DNA of 64,000 bases from Amorphus orientalis (GCF_030814015.1 NZ_JAUSUL010000006.1:1-64000); one strand, 5' to 3'; positions 35,477 through 44,049 are shown, counted from the first letter of the stretch. Notes: a model not told the origin generated them from the sequence alone. Numbers and translations are program-made.

Positions 35477-38400
35477 TGCGGCGTTCGCTTGCGCCGGTGC
35501 TTGCCGCCGTCCTCGCGTTTTCGCAGGGGCCGATCTCGGCCGCTCCGGCGGCCGCCCAGTCGGGCGAGCCGATGGTTCTAGTTCCCGGCGACGAGCCGGT
35601 CTCCGCGCGTGAGCGGTCGCGCGGGCTCCTGTCGTCCATCCGGCGCGCGGTGCCGACGGTGCTGCGCGATCCCGAGGTCGTCGCATCCGAGCGGCAGGCC
35701 GCCCAAGGCGCACGGGCGCCGGTCGTGACGGATCCGGCGCCGACGGAGGCACCCGCTCGCCCGGTCACGGCCGCCGCGGCCGTTGCGCCCCTCCCTCCGG
35801 CGCGCCCGCAGACACCGACCGTCTCTGCGCAAGACGGTTCGACCGCGACTGCGGCAGAGGTTGCGGCCGAGGACAAGGCGTCGGCCCAGGCGGAGCCGGA
35901 GGCCGTCGGAGGCCTCGAGTTCGCCGTGCAGCCGGGTTTGCCGGCGGAGCTCGCCAACGAACGCGCTTTGGACCAGGCCGCCAGGGCCGTCATGTCGGCG
36001 AAGACGTCCCGCAACAAAGAGACCGAGCCGGCACCGGTCGGCGCGGACCCGTCTGCCCCGCGCGGAACCGGTCTGGCCCCGATCGAGCCGGTGTCCGACC
36101 GGACCTTTGCCGAGGCGGGCATTCCGGTGCCGCGCCCGGCCGCGATCCCGGGCAACGAACCGGATGCCGCTTCCGAGGTCGCCGAAACGGCGGAAACCCT
36201 GCAAGGGCCGCCGTCCTCCCCGGTGCTGGCTGACGGCGTCGAAACCTCGGGTGTTGAGACCGCCGGCGCCGGCGTGGACGCCATTGGGCCGCAGCCTGTT
36301 CTGGCCGATGCCGGAGATGCGACCACGGACGGACACGAAGATGACGCCGGCGAAGTCCAGGCGGCCGGCCATCCGGCCGGGTCCGAACCGCTCGTGGCGG
36401 ACGCCCCGACGGACGCGGAGCCTGAAGCAGCCGACGCAGCGACCACCACCGAGCTCGGTCCGCAGGTTTCCGAAACGGCTGACCTCGCCGAGGCGGATCC
36501 GGACCTGTCCGAAGACGTCCCGGGCGTCGGCGGTGGCGAGACCGCCTCTGTCACGCCGTCCGTCGACACCTCGGACAGCTCGGACGAGGGTGCGCTGGCC
36601 GTGACCGCTGTGGACGCCGAGCAGGCCTACGAGGAACACGTCGTCGATCCCTCGGATGCAGAAGTCTATGTGGACGAGCTGGTTGCGGAGATCGCCACGG
36701 CCGGTATGCGGCCCGATGCGCCTGCGGCCGATGCCGTCCCCGAGCAAGCTGATACCCATCAGGATGCGATGCATCAGGATGCGACCCATGACGACGTCGG
36801 CGATCCGGAGACCGGGCAGGGCGGGGATGCCGAGACCGTAGCGGCCGCTGGCGTCGCTTCCCATGCCACCGAAGCCGATCACACGCCGAATGCGTCCGAC
36901 ACCTCGGAGGCCCACGGCGACGCGGACCACGCGACTGCTCCCGGGCCGGCGGGGCCGCACGGGGGAACCCCGGAGACCGAAACGCAGGCCCATGCCGGCG
37001 ATTCCGCCCATGGTGAGGCGGACAGTGCGCCTCATCAGCCGGCAGAGACCAGCAGTTCACCTCATCCTGTTGATGTCGCCGCAGCAGATGCGGGCGGCCG
37101 GGTCGGTGCGGCCCTGGCGGCCGCGATGACGGGACAGGCGGTGGAGACCGGCTCTCACGCCGGTGAGGCGGATGCCGCTCACGACACGCCTGCCGCCGAC
37201 ATGGCGGGCCACGATGCGCACGAAGCTGAAACCGGTGCGCATTCCGATCAGGCACACGGGACTTCAGACGAGGCGCAGGGCGCCAAGGCCAAAGGCGACG
37301 ATCATGGCGTTTCGGACAAAGACGAGCCTGCGCCGGTCGAGCCCCTGACCCAGCCGTCCCGGCTCGGCAGCGCGGCAGACCAGGTCGGTGGCGCCATTGC
37401 ACCTCCCTATCAGCTCGTGCGCACGCTCCAGACGCTCCAGGACAACATCGCAGCCGGTTCGGCCGACGCGCTGAACGCCCAGAAGGTGTTGCTGGCCCAG
37501 ATGCACGCGGACCTGTTGGCCGTCGATCCGGAGGTCTGGCAGGACCGCCGCAACGCCGAGGCGCTGATCGTCTACACGCTCAGCGGCGGTCGGCCCGAGG
37601 TGACCCGCGAACTCCTCTCCCGGGAGGAGGCGCCGAACGTGGACGAGCGTCTCTTGCGGGCGGCCCTCGCCTATGTCGAAGGCCGCGAGCTCGAGGCGCG
37701 CAAGATGTTCGAGACCATCGAGCCGCTTGACCTGCCGAGCAGCATGGCGGGGCAGGTGGCCCTGGCCAAGTCGACCCTGATGCTCGACGTCGACCGCGCG
37801 AAGTCCATGGAGCTTCTCGACGTCGCGCGCCTGCTCTCGCCGGGCACGCTGGTCGAGGAGGCTGCCCTGCGCCGTGAGATCTACCTCGCCAGCGAGCGCA
37901 ACGACATCGACCTGTTCGAGCGTCTGGCGCTCCAGTACTTCTATCGCTTCCGCAACTCCGTCTACGCCGGCAACTTCCGCCAGCGGTTCGCGGATGCGCT
38001 GACGCGGATGAGCTTCGTCGACGATCCGGAGCAGTTCGACCGCCTGAACAGGCTGCTGGTCGACCTGGACGACGCCGACAAGCGTGAGATGTACCTGGTC
38101 GTGGCCCGTGCTGCGGTGAACGAAGGCAAGACGTCGGTGGCCGCGAAGGCGGCCGATGCGGCGCTCGCCTCCGCCGAGCCGAACTCGCGGGACCGGTCGC
38201 GGGCGCTCCTGTACCGGGGTGCGGCGATGGCGGTCACGCCGGAAGGGCTGGAGACCTCCATCGACGATCTCACCCGGGTCGACCGCCGGGTGCTGACCCC
38301 GTCGGACGCCGCGCTGTTCGATGCGGCGGCGGCGACGGCGGATCTCATTCTCAACGCTCCGGAAGGCTCGGCGATGGCCCAGGTCGACCTGACCGAAGAC

Positions 38401-38487
38401 GACGAGACGTTCCCCGAATCTGACGTGGTTTCACAAGCGGCATCCGCCATCGAGGCGGTCGACGCGCTCCTGAAGGAGACGCAGTGA
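35473..38487 (+). CDS. motC: Giant MotC-like periplasmic motility protein
   Basis: In Sinorhizobium MotC is a periplasmic motor protein of about 430 residues that interacts with MotB. This product is 1004 residues. It has a signal peptide (LAPVLAAVLAFSQGPISAAP) and a conserved helical C-terminal domain from about residue 620 (LGSAADQVGGAIAPPYQLVR, ALLAQMHAD-type helices, RNSVYAGNFRQRFADALTRM). Between them lie roughly 450-550 residues of Ala/Glu/Asp/Pro-rich, presumably disordered sequence, which becomes His-rich at about 390-620 (about 20 His). Translation is coupled to motB (ATGA overlap). Its chaperone MotE is at 24324. Confidence 0.9.
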   Translation: MMRRSLAPVLAAVLAFSQGPISAAPAAAQSGEPMVLVPGDEPVSARERSRGLLSSIRRAVPTVLRDPEVVASERQAAQGARAPVVTDPAPTEAPARPVTAAAAVAPLPPARPQTPTVSAQDGSTATAAEVAAEDKASAQAEPEAVGGLEFAVQPGLPAELANERALDQAARAVMSAKTSRNKETEPAPVGADPSAPRGTGLAPIEPVSDRTFAEAGIPVPRPAAIPGNEPDAASEVAETAETLQGPPSSPVLADGVETSGVETAGAGVDAIGPQPVLADAGDATTDGHEDDAGEVQAAGHPAGSEPLVADAPTDAEPEAADAATTTELGPQVSETADLAEADPDLSEDVPGVGGGETASVTPSVDTSDSSDEGALAVTAVDAEQAYEEHVVDPSDAEVYVDELVAEIATAGMRPDAPAADAVPEQADTHQDAMHQDATHDDVGDPETGQGGDAETVAAAGVASHATEADHTPNASDTSEAHGDADHATAPGPAGPHGGTPETETQAHAGDSAHGEADSAPHQPAETSSSPHPVDVAAADAGGRVGAALAAAMTGQAVETGSHAGEADAAHDTPAADMAGHDAHEAETGAHSDQAHGTSDEAQGAKAKGDDHGVSDKDEPAPVEPLTQPSRLGSAADQVGGAIAPPYQLVRTLQTLQDNIAAGSADALNAQKVLLAQMHADLLAVDPEVWQDRRNAEALIVYTLSGGRPEVTRELLSREEAPNVDERLLRAALAYVEGRELEARKMFETIEPLDLPSSMAGQVALAKSTLMLDVDRAKSMELLDVARLLSPGTLVEEAALRREIYLASERNDIDLFERLALQYFYRFRNSVYAGNFRQRFADALTRMSFVDDPEQFDRLNRLLVDLDDADKREMYLVVARAAVNEGKTSVAAKAADAALASAEPNSRDRSRALLYRGAAMAVTPEGLETSIDDLTRVDRRVLTPSDAALFDAAAATADLILNAPEGSAMAQVDLTEDDETFPESDVVSQAASAIEAVDALLKETQ

Positions 38488-40019
38488 TGTCAAGGATTGC
38501 TTTTTCCGCTCCCGAGTTCATTGCCCGGGACGATGCGGTCGGGGCGCACGCCCGTGCATCCGCCAAGACGGGCCAGGACGGCCAGGTGGCGAAGGACGGC
38601 AAGGAGGGCGTGTCCGAGTTCGCCGCGCTCCTGAAGAAGGCGGCGGAAACCAAGACCGGCGGTAACGCGTCCGAACAGGCCCAGGCCGGCGCCGGCCAGA
38701 AGGCGGGCACGTCCGATCTTCGGAGCGGGCTCGGGCGTCCGGTGCGGCAGGAAGAGGACGGCTCGGAGCTTGCCGGAGAAGGACAGTCCGGAAGCGACGG
38801 GGACGCGCAGGCCCAGGGCGACGACGCGGCCCAGACCACCCGGGACATGAGTCTGGCGCAGCTTCTCGCCGCATGGTCGGAGACGTCGCCGCGAGCGGCC
38901 GCCGGACAGGCGGCTAACGGGTCTGCCGCCGCCGAACAGAGCGCGAAGGCCGGTGCGGGCGCGCGCCAGGGGGCCGGCTCGGTCACGTCCGGCCAGTCGG
39001 ATCCGTCCGCCCAGGGCTGGACCGGTCCGGCGATGCCGGATGACGCCGACGCGCTCGCCTCCACCACGCCGAAGATGGCGGCCCATATCGTCGACCGCCA
39101 GACCCATTTCGCCCCGGTGCAGACCCGCGCCATGCTGGGTGCCAAGTCCGAGACCGGGGCGGCCGGCACCCCCGGTACCGCCGCGGAAGCCAATGTGGCT
39201 GCGCGCACCGAACCCAATGCCGCCGCGCGCGGTGGCGCGGTCGAAGGTCCGGCCGAGCGGAAGCAGTCCGGCGGACCGGATCCGCGCGTCCAGGGGCAGC
39301 GCATGGCGGAGCACCCGGGACAGCAGCAGCCCGATGAAGGCCGCGCCTCTTCGTCGTCCGACAAATCCTCCTCCGACAAGGGCTGGCGGATGGCTTCCGC
39401 CGGTGCGACCGGATCGGAAATGCCGCAGGCGCCCGGCTCCAACGGCCAGGCCGGTCTGCCCCAGTCGACGCTGCAGCGTCTGGGCAGCAGCCTGGTGGCG
39501 ACCGCCGGAGACCTGGTCGGCGCCCGGATGTCCCCCGCCGCGACCGCCGATCCCCAGACCTCCGGCGACAATATGGTCCGCATCCTCGAACTCGAGCTGA
39601 CCCCGGCCGAGCTTGGGCTGGTGCGCGTGCGCATGCGGATGAGCAACGGCGGGCTCGAGCTGCAGGTGGCGGCTGCGCGTCAGGGAACGGCCCAGCTTCT
39701 GGAGCAGGACAGCTCCAAGCTGATGTCGATCATCAAGGACGCCGGCTACGACGTGGACTCCGTCACGATCCAGGCTTCGAACGACGGGTTCCGCTCGCAT
39801 CTCATGCCGCATGGCCGGCAGGAGGCCTCGTCGATGCCGAACCCGAATCCCGGCGGCGGCTCGTTCCAGCCCCAGGGCGAAACGGGCGCCGGCGGCGGCA
39901 ACGGCCGCGACCGCAATCCCAATTCCGACAACACGTCTTCTCAGTCTTCGTTCAAGGACGACGATGGTTCAAATGCTTCGAAAGGCGAGACTTCTCGCTC
40001 TGGCTCTCTTTACGTTTAG
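38487..40019 (+). CDS. fliK: Hook-length control protein FliK
   Basis: Secreted ruler that measures hook length and triggers the FlhB switch. It has 510 residues. The first 350 are Gly/Ala/Ser/Gln-rich and disordered, and the compact C-terminal switch domain at about 362-435 carries VRILELELTPAELGLVRVRM, then LLEQDSSKLMSIIKDAGYDV. ATG 38487 overlaps the motC stop (TGATG) and has GGAG 8 nt upstream. A Gly/Asn/Ser-rich tail follows the domain. Confidence 0.92.
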   Translation: MSRIAFSAPEFIARDDAVGAHARASAKTGQDGQVAKDGKEGVSEFAALLKKAAETKTGGNASEQAQAGAGQKAGTSDLRSGLGRPVRQEEDGSELAGEGQSGSDGDAQAQGDDAAQTTRDMSLAQLLAAWSETSPRAAAGQAANGSAAAEQSAKAGAGARQGAGSVTSGQSDPSAQGWTGPAMPDDADALASTTPKMAAHIVDRQTHFAPVQTRAMLGAKSETGAAGTPGTAAEANVAARTEPNAAARGGAVEGPAERKQSGGPDPRVQGQRMAEHPGQQQPDEGRASSSSDKSSSDKGWRMASAGATGSEMPQAPGSNGQAGLPQSTLQRLGSSLVATAGDLVGARMSPAATADPQTSGDNMVRILELELTPAELGLVRVRMRMSNGGLELQVAAARQGTAQLLEQDSSKLMSIIKDAGYDVDSVTIQASNDGFRSHLMPHGRQEASSMPNPNPGGGSFQPQGETGAGGGNGRDRNPNSDNTSSQSSFKDDDGSNASKGETSRSGSLYV

Positions 40020-40536
40020 TGGTCTCGGCGCAGGAACGGCTTTCGCCGGCAATGTCTGCGAGAAGGAGATGGAACGGGCCTCCGCCAAGTATGGCGTCCC
40101 GCTCGGGATCCTCTATGCCGTGGGCTTGACCGAAACCGGCCGCAAGGGATCGCTTCAGCCCTACGCGATGAACATCGAGGGCGCGTCGTTCTTCGGGGCG
40201 AGCGCTGCCGATGCAAAGCGCAAGTTCGCCGAGGCGCGCAGTCAGGGCAAGAAGCTCATCGACCTGGGCTGCATGCAGATCAACTACCATTATCACGGCG
40301 AAAAATTCCGCTCGATCAGCCACATGCTCGAGCCGAAGGCGAATGTCGACTACGCGGCACGCTTTCTTCAGGAGCTGAAGGCGCGCGAGGGCACCTGGAC
40401 GATGGCGGTCGCCCGCTATCATGCCGGACCCAACAACGATCCCGCCCAGAAGCGGTATGTCTGTGCGGTGATCCGGAACATGGTTGCCGTGGAATTCGGA
40501 ACCTGGACGCCGAACGCCCGTCGCTTCTGCGCCTGA
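39964..40536 (+). CDS. Secreted lytic transglycosylase (flagellar, SltF-like)
   Basis: Probably cuts peptidoglycan to let the rod pass, replacing the missing hydrolase domain of the FlgJ-like protein at 2590. The 190-residue product has a signal peptide (MLRKARLLALALFTFSGLG ... AFA) and an SLT domain with the catalytic Glu in GILYAVGLTETGRKG. Family motifs LGCMQINYHYHGEKF and AVARYHAGPNND are present. ATG 39964 has AAGGA just upstream and overlaps fliK by 56 bp. A separate transglycosylase after fliK is typical of this group. Confidence 0.92.
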   Translation: MVQMLRKARLLALALFTFSGLGAGTAFAGNVCEKEMERASAKYGVPLGILYAVGLTETGRKGSLQPYAMNIEGASFFGASAADAKRKFAEARSQGKKLIDLGCMQINYHYHGEKFRSISHMLEPKANVDYAARFLQELKAREGTWTMAVARYHAGPNNDPAQKRYVCAVIRNMVAVEFGTWTPNARRFCA

Positions 40537-40933
40537 CGCTCCGGCTGCACCTCTCGAAATCGGGTTTGGGCGTCTTCGGAGACCGGCTGATGCCGGTCAC
40601 CGGGGGCGCCTTTGCGCTTCCCGTGTCGCAACGGAACGCGTCTGCTCGCGGGAGGGCGTCCGGACTTCGGTGAAAGACCGGGCCGCGCGCAAAAAAAATG
40701 CCCCGCCGACCGGGATCAGGTTTCCGGATCGGCAGGGCATTTTGGAGGGCAATTCGGTAGTCGAGCACTGATGCTGTCAGATTACCGCAGAAGCCTGATG
40801 CGTTCAGTCGGCCGTCATCCTCGGGCGCTTTGGTCGGCGGTCGCTCCTCTCGCGGATCGACCGGGATTGGTACATGCGCGTTGGCCCCGGACCTTCGTGA
40901 TCTTCTACGGGCAGCCCCGCAAGCGTCGAGAGC
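40537..40933. terminator. Intergenic region with bidirectional terminator between the transglycosylase and cheZ
   Basis: About 400 bp with no gene. Convergent transcription from both sides meets at a hairpin, AAAATGCCC-C-GCCGA / TCGGC-A-GGGCATTTT (40695-40743), with A and T runs on the two flanks. It can terminate in both directions. Nothing else is recognisable. Confidence 0.85.
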
Positions 40934-41587
40934 TTACGGGAAAAGGGAATCGATATCGTCCTGGCTGACGACATCCACGTCACCGTTCAGGACCGGACCG
41001 TGCATGGCAACGCCGGCGCTGGTCCGGGAGAAGGAATGCGGGCCCGACTTGCTGGTTTCGCTATGGTCCACATCGCCGAAGTCGGTCCACAGCTCGGCCA
41101 TCGTGGAGATGCGGCCTTCGATGAAGTGCATCAGGCCGATCACCTTGCTGATCCGCTGCCCGGTGATGTCCTGGAAGTTGCAGGCCTCGAAGATGCGGAT
41201 CGTGTTGTCGCGGATCTCGGTGATCTTCGCGATGTCCTCGTCGCTCGCGGTCGCCTGCAGCTTGGCTGCCAGATCGTCGATGGCCTCTGCCGACGACAGA
41301 ATCGTATCCGTCGCCGCCTCGGTATTCGCAACGACGGCGTCCAGCTCGTCCGCAGCGCGGTTGAACTGCGCGTTCTTGTTTTCCTTCTCGTTCAGGGACG
41401 TCAGCTCGCCGCGCGTCTGCGTGATCGCGTCCTGAATCGTCTCGACACCTGCCAGAAGGGTGACGCCGGACTTTGGCGACGACACTTCCTGGGCCCAGTT
41501 TTCCAGACGACCGATCAGCCCGCGCAAATCGGAGAGTTCGCTGTAGATCCGATCCAGAGGGGTGTTGGTTGATGGCGTGAATTCCAT
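40934..41587 (-). CDS. cheZ: CheY-phosphate phosphatase CheZ
   Basis: Removes phosphate from CheY. The 217-residue helical protein carries the CheZ active-site helix FEACNFQDITGQRISKVI (about 134-151) with the catalytic Gln in FQDITGQR. It ends VSQDDIDSLFP, a CheY-docking type tail. ATG 41587 (MEFTPSTNTPL) follows GAAGG by 8 nt. It is divergent from cheY. CheZ is absent from Sinorhizobium meliloti, which uses a phosphate sink, so its presence separates this lineage from that model. Confidence 0.93.
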   Translation of the reverse strand: MEFTPSTNTPLDRIYSELSDLRGLIGRLENWAQEVSSPKSGVTLLAGVETIQDAITQTRGELTSLNEKENKNAQFNRAADELDAVVANTEAATDTILSSAEAIDDLAAKLQATASDEDIAKITEIRDNTIRIFEACNFQDITGQRISKVIGLMHFIEGRISTMAELWTDFGDVDHSETSKSGPHSFSRTSAGVAMHGPVLNGDVDVVSQDDIDSLFP

Positions 41588-41842
41588 TGGTTCGCCTTCT
41601 TTTTTTCGACTGGCCATCTCGATCCGAAACGGCCGCCTCTCCGTCGACATCAGCATCTCCTATTGGCTATGTGCTCAAAACCGGAAGTATCTATTGTCAG
41701 AAGTCCCCGAATTCGTAAATGGCTCCACGATTAGCCAGGCAAGCTTCGCGCAAGTCACCTTCAGTTACACCGTATTCGTTAAATCCGGTGCGCTCGCTTC
41801 AAAGTGAGCGCCTTTCCGACGACCCATCACATGGAGCTAACG
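41588..41842. promoter_or_regulatory. Shared cheZ-cheY regulatory region
   Basis: 255 bp between the divergent starts. It contains TTCGCGCAAG preceded by GGCAAGC (41740-41756), close to sequences upstream of flagellin gene 1. On the cheY side is a 10-bp hairpin GCGCTCGCTT / AAGTGAGCGC (41792-41813, one G-T pair) about 30 nt before the cheY ATG. Confidence 0.5.
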
Positions 41843-42226
41843 ATGGCGCTCGACCTCTCGATGCCGGTCCTGGTTGTGGACGACTACAAGACCATGATCC
41901 GCATCATCAAAAATCTCCTGAAGCAGCTTGGGTTCGAGGACGTGGATGAAGCGGCCGACGGACAGGAAGCTCTTGGTAAGCTGAAGGAGCGTAACTACGG
42001 TCTGGTCATTTCCGACTGGAACATGGAGCCGATGACCGGTTACGAGCTGCTTCAGCACGTACGGTCCGACGAAGCTCTGAACGGTATTCCGTTCATCATG
42101 GTCACGGCGGAAGCCAAGTCCGAGAACGTCGTCGCCGCGAAGAAGGCCGGTGTGTCCAACTACATCGTGAAGCCGTTCAACGCGCAGACGCTCAAGGGCA
42201 AGATCGAAACCGTCTTCCAGAACTGA
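41843..42226 (+). CDS. cheY: Chemotaxis response regulator CheY
   Basis: Single-domain receiver that, when phosphorylated, acts on the flagellar switch. The 127-residue product starts MALDLSMPVLVVDDYKTM at ATG 41843 with GGAG upstream. The full catalytic set is present: acidic pair Asp13/Asp14, phospho-acceptor Asp58 (VISDWNMEP), Thr88 (MVTAE) and Lys110 (IVKPFN). The close match to CheY proper and the adjoining cheZ argue against a transcription-type receiver. Confidence 0.95.
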   Translation: MALDLSMPVLVVDDYKTMIRIIKNLLKQLGFEDVDEAADGQEALGKLKERNYGLVISDWNMEPMTGYELLQHVRSDEALNGIPFIMVTAEAKSENVVAAKKAGVSNYIVKPFNAQTLKGKIETVFQN

Positions 42227-42255
42227 GCCGCGGTACGCGCCGGGCACGATGAGCC

Positions 42256-42984
42256 ATGCGCATGCTGCGCGAGGCGAGAGTGCGCGCGGCGCTTATCGCA
42301 GCCCTGGTCAGCGCATTGCCCCCATGTGCAGTGGCAGAGGACGCCGCCCGGTCGCGGCCGTCCCTGCACGCGCAGGTCGCTGACGGATCGGATCGTGCCG
42401 AACCGGCCTGGAATCCGACTCCGCCCGAAATACGGGGTCCCGATCGCGGATACATCGAGGACGAGATCAAGGCGGCGATGAACATGACGCCGCCCGGCCG
42501 CCAGGTGCGTCTCGACCTGCGGTCCGGAAGCCGACTGCTTCTCACCGTGTCTGCCTACGAGATCGGACCCGGCAGGACCGATTGCCGAACATTCCACTAC
42601 CGCTATCAGGCCTTTCCCGCGGCCACAGCAGAGGTCGCCGGGCGCCGGTGCTGGTTCGAGACCACGGGCTGGCGGGCCCTGCGCCCGGACGAGCTCTTGA
42701 GTTCCGATGGTCTCGCGCAGCCTGGCTATGGTCGTGGAACCGGCGGGAAGGACTCCGGCGAGGCAGGGAATTTTCTTCCCGACACCGGGAACCCGTCGCC
42801 GTCTTCGCTCGTTGATGGCGAGGATGACGAGTCGTCGACGAAGGGTTCCTCCGACGACACGGCCGTGGATGACGCTGGCGAAGGCTCGATCGAGGCGGGC
42901 GAGGACGACAATAAGCGTCCGGGAAAGCCGTCGCGGGTCATTCTTCCGTTCATCCTGGACCAAACCACCACCAAATCCCGATGA
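42256..42984 (+). CDS. Secreted protein with acidic tail, unknown function
   Basis: Not firmly recognised. The 242-residue product has a signal peptide (VRAALIAALVSALPPCAVAE) and a small central domain with two cysteines (TDCRTFHYRYQAFPAATAEV, then GRRCWFETTGWR). This resembles the fold signature of bacterial surface-antigen domains, which use C-R-x-F and a closing G-W. An acidic Ser/Asp/Glu tail and PSRVILPFILDQ end follow. It lies 29 bp after cheY on the same strand, so it may be co-transcribed. A role in motility is inferred from position only. Confidence 0.7.
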   Translation: MRMLREARVRAALIAALVSALPPCAVAEDAARSRPSLHAQVADGSDRAEPAWNPTPPEIRGPDRGYIEDEIKAAMNMTPPGRQVRLDLRSGSRLLLTVSAYEIGPGRTDCRTFHYRYQAFPAATAEVAGRRCWFETTGWRALRPDELLSSDGLAQPGYGRGTGGKDSGEAGNFLPDTGNPSPSSLVDGEDDESSTKGSSDDTAVDDAGEGSIEAGEDDNKRPGKPSRVILPFILDQTTTKSR

Positions 42985-43364
42985 ATTTCACTCCATTTTG
43001 GGGGTGGTTCGGGCTTGTGCGTCCGCTTCCCGAGAAATGATAAGCGTTAACAATCGGTTAACGATTTCCGCCTTCGCTCCGGATCGGTCCATCTTGGTCC
43101 GGGGAGGGCATTTGCGCCCGAATCTTCATCCTCAGGTGGTCATTTTCGGGTCGGTTGTGTGCACGAATGGGCACATGGTTCGTCCAATGCCTCCCAATCG
43201 GGAGTGAATGGATCGGAAACGACTCCCAATCCCGAACAGCTTTCCATTGAATGGAATGAATTAGGCTCGTACCCAGAGATTGTGACGCGGCGGTCTTGCC
43301 GACACTTGGTGCCGAAAAGAAAAAAGCGGTCCAATTCGAAGAAACCGTTTAGGAGATCTCGCTC
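42985..43364 (+). promoter_or_regulatory. Upstream region of ftcR
   Basis: 380 bp without a gene. It contains CTCCCAATC twice in direct orientation 32 bp apart (43191-43199, 43223-43231), the first within CTCCC-AATC-GGGAG. It also has a perfect palindrome TTCCAT-TGA-ATGGAA (43242-43256) about 110 bp before the ftcR start. These are candidate binding sites for FtcR or an upstream activator. Confidence 0.45.
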
Positions 43365-44033
43365 GTGTACGTTGTCGTCGATCATCGTGAGGCAGTGACC
43401 TCTGGTTATCAGTCCGGTTTCGCACGGGAAGGCTTTGCTGCCATCGGGCTCTGCTCGAAAGAATTCAAGGAATGGCTGACCAGCGCGTCGGATCAGGACA
43501 TTGAAGCCGTTCAGGGTTTTCTTCTTGGTGATGTGGACGGTCGCACCGCGTATCCGGAGATCATCCGCAACCACTCCCGCGCACCGATCATCGCGCTGAG
43601 CGAGGAGCGCTCTCTCGAGCAGACGCTGGAGCTGTTCACCTCCGGGATCGACGATGTGGTCCGCAAGCCGGTCCATGTGCGCGAGATCGTGGCGCGCTCC
43701 GACGCTGTTTGGCGGCGCGCGAATGCGGTCGAGAAGCCGACCTCCAGCGGGCGCCTGAAGGTGTTCTTCAACGGGCGCGACCCGGAAATCGACGACGAGC
43801 CGCTTCCGCTCCCGCGCCGCGAGCGTCACATTCTCGAATATCTGGTCAAGAACAGCTCCCGCCGGGTCACCAAGACGCAGCTCTTCAACGCCATCTACGG
43901 TGTTTTCAACGAGGAGCTCGACGAAACCGTGATCGAGGGCCACATGAGCAAGCTCCGCAAGAAGCTTCGCCAGCGGCTCGGCCACGAGGTGATCGATGCG
44001 AAGCGCTTCCTGGGCTACCGCTTCGTCGCCTGA
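43365..44033 (+). CDS. ftcR: Flagellar transcriptional regulator FtcR/Rem
   Basis: OmpR-like regulator matching Brucella FtcR and Sinorhizobium Rem in size (222 residues), place and design, a master activator of flagellar genes in those bacteria. The N-terminal receiver is degenerate: only one acid of the usual pair is present (VVVDHRE, Asp6/His7), while Asp56, Ser79 and Lys101 occupy the other catalytic positions. The C-terminal winged helix (about 130-222) contains PRRERHILEYLVKNSSRRVT and DETVIEGHMSKLRKKLRQRL. The initiator is the ATG-like GTG at 43365 (TYVVVDH context), after AGGAG. No cognate kinase is adjacent. Confidence 0.93.
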   Translation: MYVVVDHREAVTSGYQSGFAREGFAAIGLCSKEFKEWLTSASDQDIEAVQGFLLGDVDGRTAYPEIIRNHSRAPIIALSEERSLEQTLELFTSGIDDVVRKPVHVREIVARSDAVWRRANAVEKPTSSGRLKVFFNGRDPEIDDEPLPLPRRERHILEYLVKNSSRRVTKTQLFNAIYGVFNEELDETVIEGHMSKLRKKLRQRLGHEVIDAKRFLGYRFVA

Positions 44034-44049
44034 TGAGGGGGCGGGCGCG

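Noticed and set aside
35578-37402. Arg/Gly-rich minus-strand frames opposite motC
   Set aside because: They are shadows of the repetitive Ala/Asp/His-coding region of motC, with no independent signal.
42160-42963. Minus-strand frame opposite the secreted protein after cheY
   Set aside because: The plus-strand frame has a clear signal peptide and follows cheY directly. The minus-strand frame overlaps cheY and lacks any domain.
43159-43398. Small plus-strand frame upstream of ftcR
   Set aside because: It overlaps the ftcR start region, has a biased Arg/Ser product and no ribosome site. The stretch looks regulatory.
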